From assembly GCF_001854475.1 (NCBI RefSeq), contig NZ_MNAN01000037.1, positions 414,881-478,880 of the forward strand: DNA of 64,000 bases, in the 5' to 3' direction. Below the pieces are notes generated by a model. That model was given only the letters and a program-made list of their open reading frames with translations, was not told the DNA's origin and made no database searches. Shown piece after piece: positions 54,474 through 63,475 of this stretch. A program made the translations under genes and the position numbers. Source of the stretch: Pseudoalteromonas byunsanensis (lineage in GTDB: Bacteria > Pseudomonadota > Gammaproteobacteria > Enterobacterales > Alteromonadaceae). The number at the start of each line of letters is the position of its first letter. Positions within the stretch are counted from its first letter, which is position 1.

Positions 54474-56849
54474 GTGCAAGACTACGTTCTCTGGTATCAA
54501 GAGTTAGGTATGCAAGACGTGCCTCGAGTTGGTGGTAAAAATGCTTCACTTGGGGAAATGATATCTAATCTATCAAACGCTGGTGTACAAGTTCCAGGAG
54601 GATTCGCGACTACCGCAGAAGCCTTTAATGAATTCCTTGACCAATCTGGTTTAAACGAAAAGATCCACACCATACTAGATACCCTTGATGTCGATGACGT
54701 CAACACCCTCGCCAAGGTTGGCACACAGATCAGACAATGGATCATAGATACTCCCTTCCAACCCGCTCTAGACCAAGCAATCCGCGACGCTTACGCCGCT
54801 CTTCAAGGCGATACAAATTCAGACGTTTCATTTGCAGTGCGTTCATCAGCTACAGCTGAAGATATGCCTGATGCATCATTTGCAGGTCAGCAAGAAACAT
54901 TCCTGAACGTTCGTGGCATTGACTCTGTGATGGTTGCGATTAAACACGTATTTGCTTCGTTATTTAATGACCGAGCAATTTCTTATCGTGTTCACCAAGG
55001 TTATGATCACCGTGGAGTTGCTTTATCTGCTGGTATCCAACGCATGGTTCGTTCAGACAAAGCATCTTCTGGCGTTATGTTCAGTATTGATACCGAATCT
55101 GGTTTTGAAGACGTAGTGTTTGTAACATCAAGCTACGGTCTAGGTGAGATGGTTGTTCAGGGTGCTGTAAACCCAGACGAATTTTATGTCCATAAGCCAA
55201 CACTAAACAAAGGCTTACCTGCCGTTGTTCGTCGTAACATTGGCTCCAAAGCGATTCAAATGATTTACTCAAGTGACGAGTCACACGGTAAGCAAGTTGA
55301 AATCGTAGATATGGACCCAGCGAAATCTTCTCAATTCTCAATTACTGATGAAGAAGTGCAAGAACTCGCTAAGCAAGCAGTTATCATTGAAAAACACTAC
55401 GGCCGTCCAATGGATATTGAATGGGCTAAAGATGGTAACGACGGCAGACTTTATATTGTTCAAGCGCGCCCTGAAACGGTTCGCTCGAATGAAGATGCAA
55501 ACGTTATGGAGCGCTTCCAACTTAAAGCTCAGTCAAACGTAATTGCCGAGGGTCGTGCTATTGGTCACAAGATCGGTGCAGGTGTTGTCCGAGTCCTAAA
55601 CTCAATCGACGAAATGGACAAAGTGCAACAAGGTGACGTACTCGTTACTGACATGACTGACCCAGATTGGGAGCCAATCATGAAGCGCGCAGCGGCAATC
55701 GTAACAAACCGCGGTGGCCGTACATGTCACGCTGCAATTATTGCACGTGAATTAGGTATTCCTGCGGTAGTAGGTTGTGGCAATGCCACTGACCTTATTA
55801 CCAATAACCAACATGTAACAGTGTCATGTGCCGAAGGCGATACTGGTTATATCTACGAAGGTGAATTGGAGTATGAAGTGATCTCGTCACGTGTTGACGA
55901 AATGCCTGAACTTCCAATGAAGATAATGATGAACGTTGGTAACCCCGACCGTGCTTTCGACTTTGCTAGATTACCACATGCTGGTATCGGGCTCGCGCGT
56001 TTAGAGTTTATCATTAATCGTATGATTGGTGTTCACCCTAAAGCTCTCATCAATTTTGATAGCCAACCTGCTGATTTACAAGCAGAGATTAACGATATTA
56101 TCGCAGGCTATGAGTCACCTGTTGAATTCTACATTGCTAAGCTCGTTGAAGGTATCGCTACATTAGGTTGTGCCTTTGCACCAGAGCGCGTAATCGTTCG
56201 TATGTCTGATTTTAAATCTAACGAGTACGCGAACCTTGTGGGTGGTCAGCAATATGAGCCAGAAGAAGAAAACCCAATGATTGGTTTCCGTGGAGCTTCT
56301 CGCTATATTTCTGAAGACTTCCGTGAGTGTTTCGCACTTGAATGTGAAGCAATCAAACGTGTACGCAATGGTATGGGGTTAACCAACGTTGAGATCATGA
56401 TCCCATTTGTTCGCACGTTGGAAGAAGCGGCGCAAGTTATTGAACTTCTTGAAGCTCACGGCTTAAAACGTGGTGAGAATGGCCTAAAAGTTATCATGAT
56501 GTGTGAGTTACCATCAAATGCACTACTTGCAGAGGAATTCCTAGAGTACTTCGACGGTTTCTCAATTGGTTCTAACGATCTAACTCAGCTAACTTTGGGT
56601 CTTGACCGTGATTCTGGATTAATCGCACATCTATTTGATGAGCGTAATCCAGCTATCAAAAAGCTACTTTCAATGGCAATCAAAACAGCCAAAGAAAAGG
56701 GTAAGTATGTAGGTATTTGTGGTCAAGGTCCTTCTGATCATGAAGACTTTGCAGCTTGGTTGGTAGAGCAGGGGATTGACTCTGTTTCACTGAATCCCGA
56801 CACAGTTTTAGAAACTTGGTTATATTTAGCTGACAAGCTGAAAGGTTAA
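54474..56849 (+). CDS. ppsA: Phosphoenolpyruvate synthase
   Basis: A 791-residue enzyme converting pyruvate and ATP to PEP, AMP and phosphate, for gluconeogenesis. Three modules are visible: the N-terminal ATP-grasp half (SFAVRSSATAEDMPDASFAG), the phospho-histidine domain (GGRTCHAAIIARELGIPAVVG, His near 420) and the PEP-binding TIM barrel ending in GQGPSDHEDFA with the catalytic Cys (ICGQG). The start is GTG with GGAG 9 nt upstream. A terminator follows, and its regulator is encoded divergently. Confidence 0.97.
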   Translation: MQDYVLWYQELGMQDVPRVGGKNASLGEMISNLSNAGVQVPGGFATTAEAFNEFLDQSGLNEKIHTILDTLDVDDVNTLAKVGTQIRQWIIDTPFQPALDQAIRDAYAALQGDTNSDVSFAVRSSATAEDMPDASFAGQQETFLNVRGIDSVMVAIKHVFASLFNDRAISYRVHQGYDHRGVALSAGIQRMVRSDKASSGVMFSIDTESGFEDVVFVTSSYGLGEMVVQGAVNPDEFYVHKPTLNKGLPAVVRRNIGSKAIQMIYSSDESHGKQVEIVDMDPAKSSQFSITDEEVQELAKQAVIIEKHYGRPMDIEWAKDGNDGRLYIVQARPETVRSNEDANVMERFQLKAQSNVIAEGRAIGHKIGAGVVRVLNSIDEMDKVQQGDVLVTDMTDPDWEPIMKRAAAIVTNRGGRTCHAAIIARELGIPAVVGCGNATDLITNNQHVTVSCAEGDTGYIYEGELEYEVISSRVDEMPELPMKIMMNVGNPDRAFDFARLPHAGIGLARLEFIINRMIGVHPKALINFDSQPADLQAEINDIIAGYESPVEFYIAKLVEGIATLGCAFAPERVIVRMSDFKSNEYANLVGGQQYEPEEENPMIGFRGASRYISEDFRECFALECEAIKRVRNGMGLTNVEIMIPFVRTLEEAAQVIELLEAHGLKRGENGLKVIMMCELPSNALLAEEFLEYFDGFSIGSNDLTQLTLGLDRDSGLIAHLFDERNPAIKKLLSMAIKTAKEKGKYVGICGQGPSDHEDFAAWLVEQGIDSVSLNPDTVLETWLYLADKLKG

Positions 56850-56864
56850 CCGAAACTGCCATTT

Positions 56865-56890
56865 AAAAGGCCGGTGTTTACCGGCCTTTT
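56865..56890 (+). terminator. Intrinsic terminator of ppsA
   Basis: AAAAGGCCGG and CCGGCCTTTT form a perfect 10-bp stem with a 6-nt loop plus a T-run; it stands between the convergent stops of ppsA and the small membrane protein and may serve both. Confidence 0.88.
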
Positions 56891-56897
56891 TTATTTC

Positions 56898-57101
56898 TTA
56901 CTTTAGTCTATCTAACTTGTAGCACGCCTTAGTAAATATTGACTGTACCTTCTTTAACCAAGTTCGAGCCCTTGGGTAATACATCGAGAAACACACCAAC
57001 GCCGCAAGCAAAAATACTATTGATGGCCCCGGAACAATAATAAAAACAAGTGCTAATAGCACAAACAGACTACCAAGAAGTAAAATACAGAGTTTTTTCA
57101 T
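56898..57101 (-). CDS. PGPGW-family small membrane protein
   Basis: A 67-residue protein of one or two TM helices: KLCILLLGSLFVLLALVFII, then the signature VPGPSIVFLLAALVCFSMYY and a basic tail. PGPGW proteins are small membrane proteins of unknown function. The ATG at 57101 has GGAG 9 nt upstream; the frame continues to 57173 but that part is not conserved. Confidence 0.75.
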   Translation of the reverse strand: MKKLCILLLGSLFVLLALVFIIVPGPSIVFLLAALVCFSMYYPRARTWLKKVQSIFTKACYKLDRLK

Positions 57102-57245
57102 TGGCAATTCTCCAAAAGTTACCATCCTAATATAGAGCATAGGATATGTCAGAGTTGTCATAATATGTAACAAAGATTAAATTTCTCAATTTTTTAAATC
57201 TAACTACATGATACAATGTGTCAAAAGCAATAATTTATTACCATC

Positions 57246-60200
57246 ATGATCGCCAATATAAGTCAGCAAGATACAGCAAACGAATTATTAAACGACTATC
57301 TTAGCACCATAAAAAGTGCGGGGTTTGGGGGTGAAACTGATTGTAGCTATGGGACAAGGTTAATTAACTCAACTGATAACAGTATTTATCAAAATGTCCC
57401 TCAAGCAGTTATTTTCCCAAAAAATAATAAAGATATCCAAACGGCATTACAATGTGCCGCGCAGGATCCGTTTTTATCTCTGACATTTGGTCCTCGCGGT
57501 GGCGGAACAGGAACAAATGGGCAATCTCTAACACCGGGTATCGTCATAGACCTTTCTCGCTACATGCGAGAAATACTGGAAATCAATGTTGAAGAACGTT
57601 GGGTACGCGTACAAGCTGGTGTCATTAAAGATCAGCTCAATGACTTTCTAAAACCGTATGGCTTCTTTTTTGCACCAGACTTGTCGACCAGTAACAGGGC
57701 AACAGTCGGAGGAATGATCAATACCGATGCATCAGGACAAGGTTCACTGGTGTATGGTAAAACCAGTGACCATGTATTAGCTCTTAAAACCTATCTCGTT
57801 GATGGCACCGAACTAAACACCAGTAAAATAGCAACAGAAAAAGCCAAAATTATTGCCGAGCAAGATAATCGCGTTGCGCAAATTTATTCGCAAGTACTTG
57901 AATCTTGTGAGCCAAACCGTGAATTAATTCTATCGAAGTTCCCTAGACTAAATCGTTTTTTGACCGGTTATGATTTAGAAAATGTGTTTAACGATGACCT
58001 TAGCACCTTTGATCTTTCGCGTATTATTACAGGCTCTGAAGGTTCACTGGGTGTAATCACCGAAGCTAAACTTAACATTACCCCTATTGCTCCTTTCAAA
58101 ACGCTAATCAATATTAAATATGATAGCTTTGACTCAGCGCTTAGAAATTCACCGTTCCTGGTAGATGCTCAAGCGACTTCTGTCGAAACTGTCGATAGTA
58201 AAGTATTGAACTTGGCCAAAGAAGACATCATCTGGCACTCAGTATCGGACTTAATAACCGATGTACCTGGCATCGACATGCAAGGCTTGAATATGGTGGA
58301 GTTCAACGGCGAGACAGCTGATGAAATGGACAACAAAATATCTGATTTGTGTAGCAAGCTAGATATCCTCATCGCTAATAAGCAAGCTGGGGTAATAGGC
58401 TATCAACTGACTAATAGCAAAGAAGATATCTTAAAAATATACGCAATGCGTAAAAAATCGGTAGGCCTGTTAGGTAATACGAAAGGAACGCAAAAACCAT
58501 TAGCATTTGCTGAAGACACCGCTGTCCCTCCTGAAAATTTAGCTGACTTTATAGCTGAGTTTAGAACACTTCTAGATTCTCATAACCTGCAATATGGCAT
58601 GTTTGGTCATGTTGATGCCGGCGTTCTTCACGTTCGACCCGCCCTTGATATGTGCGATCCTGAACAAGAAAAACTATTGCGCACAATTTCAGATCAAGTA
58701 GTTGCCCTTACCGCAAAATATGGTGGCTTGATGTGGGGTGAGCATGGTAAAGGCTATCGAAGCGAATATGGTCCAGAATTCTTTGGCGAGCAACTATTCA
58801 CTGAACTACGTAAAATCAAGTCAGCATTTGATAAAGGTAACCGCCTAAACCCTGGGAAAATCTGTACACCATATGAAAGTGAAGACTCACTTGTAAGTGT
58901 GGATGATCAGAAACGCTCATGGTTTGATAAGCGTATTGATATTAACGTGCGTGACAGTTATGAAAATGCTATGAACTGTAATGGTAATGGTCTTTGCTTT
59001 AACTATGATGAAGCATCGCCAATGTGTCCATCATATAAAGTCACAAAAGATAGACGTCATTCTCCAAAAGGGCGAGCCAGTCTAATTCGTGAATGGTTGA
59101 GACTTCAACAAGAAGCTAATGTTGATGTACTTGATATTGAAAAGCAACTTGTTCATAGAGAAAATGATACAACATGGTGGGAACGTTTTAGAAATAGCAA
59201 TGCCAAAAAGCAGGGCTCTTATGATTTTTCTCACGAAGTAAAAGAGTCAATGGATGAATGCTTGGCCTGTAAAGCTTGTACAACCGCTTGCCCAATCAAA
59301 GTAGATGTACCAAGTTTTAGAGCGCGCTTTCTAAATCTATATCACAGCAGATATAACCGCCCACTCAAAGATTACTTAGTAGCAAACATCGAAACGATGG
59401 CACCAATCTTGTCAAAGTTTGCGTCGATTGTTAACCCTGTGGTTTCAAGCGAACTTATATCGGGTCTTATAAAACGTATCTTGGGTTATGTTGATACGCC
59501 AACTCTAAGTACACCTTCACTAAATCATCGCGTTGAAGAAAAATATCACTATAGTGAATCTTTGCTTGAGAATATGAGCGAACATGAAAAGCAAAACTCC
59601 GTGTTCATCGTGCAAGACCCATTTACCAGTTTCTATGAAGCGGAACTCGTTGCATCGTGTGTTGACATAGTTGAAGCGCTAGGTAAGCGACCGATTCTTC
59701 TGCCATTTGTGCCCAATGGTAAAGCTCAACATGTTAAAGGTTTCCTCAAAGCTTTTACTAAAACAGCGAATAGAGCGTCAGAGTTTCTAGCCCAACTTGC
59801 TCAACATAACATTCCGATGATTGGCCTAGATGCTTCTTTAGTTATGGTGTATCGAGATGAATACAAACAATTCGTAACGCGTGATGACATCGACTTTTCA
59901 GTTCAACTAGCGCATGAGTGGCTTAAAGATCAGGATTGGTCTAGATTAGTTTTAAATGTTGAGCCAGCAGCACAATATACTTTGTTAACTCACTGTACTG
60001 AAACCACAGCATTGCCGAACACTTCCAAAGTATGGCAAGATATTTTTTCTCAGCTTGGTCTTAAACTTGTTACGCCCAACACAGGTTGTTGCGGAATGGC
60101 AGGTACATATGGTCATGAGCTACAAAACCAAAAAAATAGTCGAACGCTTTATGAGATGTCTTGGCAAAGTAATGTTCAATCTGTATCACCTGATAAGCTA

Positions 60201-60296
60201 TTAGCAACAGGCTTTTCATGTCGAAGTCAGGTTAAGCGATATGAAAAACAAAAACCATTGCACCCGATTGAATTTATAGCACGTTCTATTGGCTAA
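57246..60296 (+). CDS. ydiJ: FAD- and Fe-S-dependent dehydrogenase, YdiJ type
   Basis: A 1016-residue oxidoreductase, as long as E. coli YdiJ. The N-terminal half is a glycolate oxidase/D-lactate dehydrogenase-like FAD domain (FGPRGGGTGTNGQSLTPG, TVGGMINTDASGQGS, HVDAGVLHVRP, NPGKIC). The C-terminal half has an Fe-S domain with CNGNGLCFNY/MCPSY and a ferredoxin-type CLACKACTTACP cluster motif, then a CCG domain ending GCCGMAGTYGHE. Probably oxidises a D-2-hydroxyacid (D-2-hydroxyglutarate or D-lactate) with electrons passed to the respiratory chain; the substrate is not settled by sequence. Confidence 0.92.
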   Translation: MIANISQQDTANELLNDYLSTIKSAGFGGETDCSYGTRLINSTDNSIYQNVPQAVIFPKNNKDIQTALQCAAQDPFLSLTFGPRGGGTGTNGQSLTPGIVIDLSRYMREILEINVEERWVRVQAGVIKDQLNDFLKPYGFFFAPDLSTSNRATVGGMINTDASGQGSLVYGKTSDHVLALKTYLVDGTELNTSKIATEKAKIIAEQDNRVAQIYSQVLESCEPNRELILSKFPRLNRFLTGYDLENVFNDDLSTFDLSRIITGSEGSLGVITEAKLNITPIAPFKTLINIKYDSFDSALRNSPFLVDAQATSVETVDSKVLNLAKEDIIWHSVSDLITDVPGIDMQGLNMVEFNGETADEMDNKISDLCSKLDILIANKQAGVIGYQLTNSKEDILKIYAMRKKSVGLLGNTKGTQKPLAFAEDTAVPPENLADFIAEFRTLLDSHNLQYGMFGHVDAGVLHVRPALDMCDPEQEKLLRTISDQVVALTAKYGGLMWGEHGKGYRSEYGPEFFGEQLFTELRKIKSAFDKGNRLNPGKICTPYESEDSLVSVDDQKRSWFDKRIDINVRDSYENAMNCNGNGLCFNYDEASPMCPSYKVTKDRRHSPKGRASLIREWLRLQQEANVDVLDIEKQLVHRENDTTWWERFRNSNAKKQGSYDFSHEVKESMDECLACKACTTACPIKVDVPSFRARFLNLYHSRYNRPLKDYLVANIETMAPILSKFASIVNPVVSSELISGLIKRILGYVDTPTLSTPSLNHRVEEKYHYSESLLENMSEHEKQNSVFIVQDPFTSFYEAELVASCVDIVEALGKRPILLPFVPNGKAQHVKGFLKAFTKTANRASEFLAQLAQHNIPMIGLDASLVMVYRDEYKQFVTRDDIDFSVQLAHEWLKDQDWSRLVLNVEPAAQYTLLTHCTETTALPNTSKVWQDIFSQLGLKLVTPNTGCCGMAGTYGHELQNQKNSRTLYEMSWQSNVQSVSPDKLLATGFSCRSQVKRYEKQKPLHPIEFIARSIG

Positions 60297-60310
60297 ATTA
60301 TTTTAGGTAA

Positions 60311-60336
60311 GACCCTGAAATTTATAAATCAGGGTC
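60311..60336. terminator. Stem-loop between ydiJ and the recombinase gene
   Basis: GACCCTGA (60311-60318) pairs with TCAGGGTC (60329-60336) around a 10-nt AT loop; between convergent stops, weak T-run. Confidence 0.6.
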
Positions 60337-60348
60337 AATTTAACATAA

Positions 60349-61560
60349 TTATAATTTACGCTTGGCACCGGACTTAGCTCGGTCTTTAATGTTTGTTTGT
60401 ATGTAAATCTGATCGGTTGTCGCAATTTTAGAGTGCCCCAAATCTTCAGACAAGTGTTTAAGCGGCCGATGTTGCGCGTCATGGGTAGCGCCAGTATGAC
60501 GTAGCCAATGAGTAGTAGCTGCTTTTAATTGCTCCGCTTCATCTGTAAACCCATCTTTATTAAGAGATTCTACTGCTAAATCAAAACTTTGCTGAACAAT
60601 GCGGCGTAATTGTCTAACATTCATTCCACCCTGGCCACGTAATTTATGGATTATAGGGTAGGGTTCGTCAACACGAGGTAAGGGAGGTAAGCCGCGGAAT
60701 CCACGATAGCGCTTTAAATATTCAATAAAGTCATTACTTAGAGTGACATCTCGTAGTTTATTTCCTTTACCCATAATTCGTAGGTACCAAAAACCGTCGG
60801 GGTCTTGCCAAAAATGACTCATTACTGGCGACCACTGCACACGCTCCGATAATTCCGAAATCCTCAGGTACAGACCTTTTAAACATGCAAGAGTAAATAA
60901 ATTACGCTCAAGATCTGGATGTTTCTCGCACATATCTTTTGTAACACCCAGTACATATTCCCATTGTAAGTTACTCAAAGTATCAGGTAATTTTATCTGA
61001 GACTGCACCACTAGATACGGACTATTTTTCTTCACCACTGGCACAAAATTGGTGTTGGATTTTTCCTCTAAAATAGCAAATTTATAGAACACATTTAAAG
61101 CAGTAAACATCGCTGCGAGTGTTTGCTGACTAACCGTTGTCTCTTTTGCGACAAAAGGGCGCCAGTTTGTATTAATCTGTCGAACGCCTTTTTGATCCTT
61201 GTAGCGCCATTGAACCGAATATGAACACCAAGCAGGTTCAGGTTCAACCATAAAATCGACATACTCTTCAATTTCATCACGCTTTAGCAAAAATACCGAT
61301 TGCTGCTTCTCAAGCCAAGCCCATAGATAAAATCGTTCAAGCTCATTTCGGAAGCGATTAAATGTTGCTTCCGATTTTCTACCATACACATAAAGAAACT
61401 GATATAAAAAAGCTAGATCATCCCATATACCATCGATTTGAACGGAAAGTTCCGTGAGGAATACCTCTAATTCTGGGTATTCTTGTTGCAGTGTTTTGTC
61501 TTCAACATGAGCTATTTGATAACGTAGTTGCTTAAGGGTGTCGACCAAAGGTACTAGCAT
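60349..61560 (-). CDS. Tyrosine recombinase (site-specific integrase)
   Basis: A 403-residue recombinase with a core-binding N-terminal part and a C-terminal catalytic domain. All catalytic residues are visible: Arg in LYLRISELSE, Lys in MGKGNKL, His-x-x-Arg in THWLRHTGA, His in LGHSK and the nucleophile Tyr in QIYIQTN. The exact family is unclear; it is not the short XerC/D form. No attachment site or phage gene is next to it. Its stop faces ydiJ; on the other side is 1 kb of non-coding DNA followed by the NRPS cluster. Confidence 0.87.
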   Translation of the reverse strand: MLVPLVDTLKQLRYQIAHVEDKTLQQEYPELEVFLTELSVQIDGIWDDLAFLYQFLYVYGRKSEATFNRFRNELERFYLWAWLEKQQSVFLLKRDEIEEYVDFMVEPEPAWCSYSVQWRYKDQKGVRQINTNWRPFVAKETTVSQQTLAAMFTALNVFYKFAILEEKSNTNFVPVVKKNSPYLVVQSQIKLPDTLSNLQWEYVLGVTKDMCEKHPDLERNLFTLACLKGLYLRISELSERVQWSPVMSHFWQDPDGFWYLRIMGKGNKLRDVTLSNDFIEYLKRYRGFRGLPPLPRVDEPYPIIHKLRGQGGMNVRQLRRIVQQSFDLAVESLNKDGFTDEAEQLKAATTHWLRHTGATHDAQHRPLKHLSEDLGHSKIATTDQIYIQTNIKDRAKSGAKRKL

Positions 61561-62620
61561 GCATCTAATGTCCGATATTATTTTTACTCATAGTAGCATA
61601 TGTATCAACCAAAGTGGGTATTGATAAAACAAACCCACGGATTAGAAATCAACTGTGTGTTCTTCAAACCAATAGACTAATTTATTAAAAAACAATTTTT
61701 TAGTCCTGAAGGTCTCGTACTTTATAATCTAAGCCTTAGCAAATAAATATGTGCTTGTAGCGGACTTGCTAATCTAAACAATAGCAAAATTGTAACAGAA
61801 CATTTATGCAAGAAGACGACGTTACAAGCACTCTGACAAAAAATTATCACGCATCATTGACAAAAATCTACTTTAGTTATTTTAGGGTATCTAAATTCAG
61901 GAATGTAACTGACGATAAAGGTCGTTCATCATCGCTTATTTGACAACAACGCTATGCACAAGATCCACATCAAAATGACGATGCAAATCACTTAAAAGTT
62001 GTCTTTTAAATGCTGTTTTAGTATTTCTCTATGCAGCTTTAAGCAAACTTTTACCTAATTCTAGAAGCTATATCTTTCACAATGAATATGATGAACCGCC
62101 AATTAAACTTCTCGAAAGTTTAACATTACGAGGCATGTCACTTACGCACACACTGTTACACTTTTGTTTCAAAATTTAATTTTTTATTTTTAAATAATTT
62201 AAAATTAATACTATTGTTATTGTTGTTAATTTTAGGTCTAACGCTTGTTATTTTATTTTGATGGATGTATTCTGTACCGGAACATTCGGGAGTAGAAAGA
62301 CGCAATAGTTGCGACAAGTTCAATTTAACTATGCGTATGAAATATTTCATATTTATGAACTTCAATTTATTAGTGTGCGCCTTTCAGCCCCCTAAAAATC
62401 TATATGTCGCTTGAATCAGCAGTGCTGAAACAACGCTTACAGAAAATATTTTTACACTGCTAAAAGTTCGTTGGAAGGATGTTTTGATCAACAACATTGG
62501 CGGCTAATGGTGATTTTCTTACTAGGTATCTAGACAATTTAAGTTTGTATTTTTACAAGATGAAAAATACCAAAAATATAAATTGTTGAAAATTATCGGT
62601 ATTGTTTAAAAGGAAATTAG
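61561..62620. other. Gene-free 1.06 kb before the biosynthetic cluster
   Basis: AT-rich, particularly 62160-62250. I see no tRNA, insertion sequence or repeat. A frame of about 65 codons without start (about 61970-62179) reads like a piece of protein (SYIFHNEYDEPPIKLLES) and could be a gene remnant; a 69-codon frame at 62156-62365 is probably chance. Confidence 0.5.
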
Positions 62621-62623
62621 TTG

Positions 62624-63334
62624 ATGAGTCCTAAAGAATATTTAAGAACCTACTACTCGGACGATCCCTCTTTTGATTACGAAGAAGGGTTTCATTTAAA
62701 TTGGTGGCAACATTGTTATGATACAAGCAAGCCTCAAGGTTCTATGTTGGTTATTGGTGGTGGGCCTGTTATTAGCTCAATAATTACAGCGTCTAAATAT
62801 GTTGATTCAATCGACTTCACCGATTTTAACAATGAGTGCCTAGCGGAAGTGAAACAGTGGGTAGAAGGTGAGGGCCATAATTGGGACTTTTATGTAAAAA
62901 AAGCTTTAGAACTCGAAACTCAACCAACTGATACATGTGGAATCGAAGCTAGAACAAAATTAATCAAAAATAAGATTAATAACATTACTCAGCTTGATAT
63001 TTTACAACCACATATAGAAAAAGAATATAACGTTGTTGATGCACACTTCGTATTAGATTGTATCAGTGACTCAAAAGACATTTTCCTCCAATCTCTTCAA
63101 AACGCATGTAACTTCCTAAAAGAAAACGGAATCTTCCAAGGTGCATTTTTAAACCGCACAAATGGTTGGCTTTCAGGTAACAACTTCTATAAAAGCATTC
63201 CTCTAACCGAAGATGAGTTAGATAAATGCTTCTCAGACTTGGGATTCAAAATATTAAAATCTGCATCAATTTCATTAAAAGAAGATAGTAGAACCGGCGG
63301 CTACATATTCGTCAAAGCAATCAGGGCTTCATAA
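62624..63334 (+). CDS. NNMT/PNMT/TEMT-family N-methyltransferase
   Basis: A 236-residue SAM-dependent methyltransferase. It resembles vertebrate nicotinamide/phenylethanolamine N-methyltransferases: YLRTYYSD at the start, the SAM loop VIGGGPVISSIITASKYVDS, IDFTDFNNECLAEVKQWVEG, then CISDSKDIFLQSLQNACNFL and a conserved end. ATG 62624 has AGGA 9 nt upstream. Only 141 bp separate it from the NRPS gene, in the same orientation, so it most likely methylates an amine on the peptide or its precursor. Family assignment is by alignment pattern; the substrate is inferred. Confidence 0.78.
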   Translation: MSPKEYLRTYYSDDPSFDYEEGFHLNWWQHCYDTSKPQGSMLVIGGGPVISSIITASKYVDSIDFTDFNNECLAEVKQWVEGEGHNWDFYVKKALELETQPTDTCGIEARTKLIKNKINNITQLDILQPHIEKEYNVVDAHFVLDCISDSKDIFLQSLQNACNFLKENGIFQGAFLNRTNGWLSGNNFYKSIPLTEDELDKCFSDLGFKILKSASISLKEDSRTGGYIFVKAIRAS

Positions 63335-63475
63335 TCCAACTTGGTTAGTAGCTTTTTAGGTACGTTTACTTTTTTAATTTCTTGAAATTGGTTACTCCAT
63401 TAATGACCTTTGTCCCTTTATAAGAAAAACAAGTATAGGGGGCATTGTCATGCTGGAGCCAGAGGTTTTTATTCT

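Noticed and set aside
60349..61560. Reading the tyrosine recombinase as the integron integrase for the attC sites
   Set aside because: It is 33 kb away, has no attI-like site beside it, and I see no IntI-specific insertion between its catalytic motifs.
62156..62365. 69-codon minus-strand frame before the biosynthetic cluster
   Set aside because: Composed of AT-rich sequence giving Asn/Lys/Ile runs; no ribosome-binding site.
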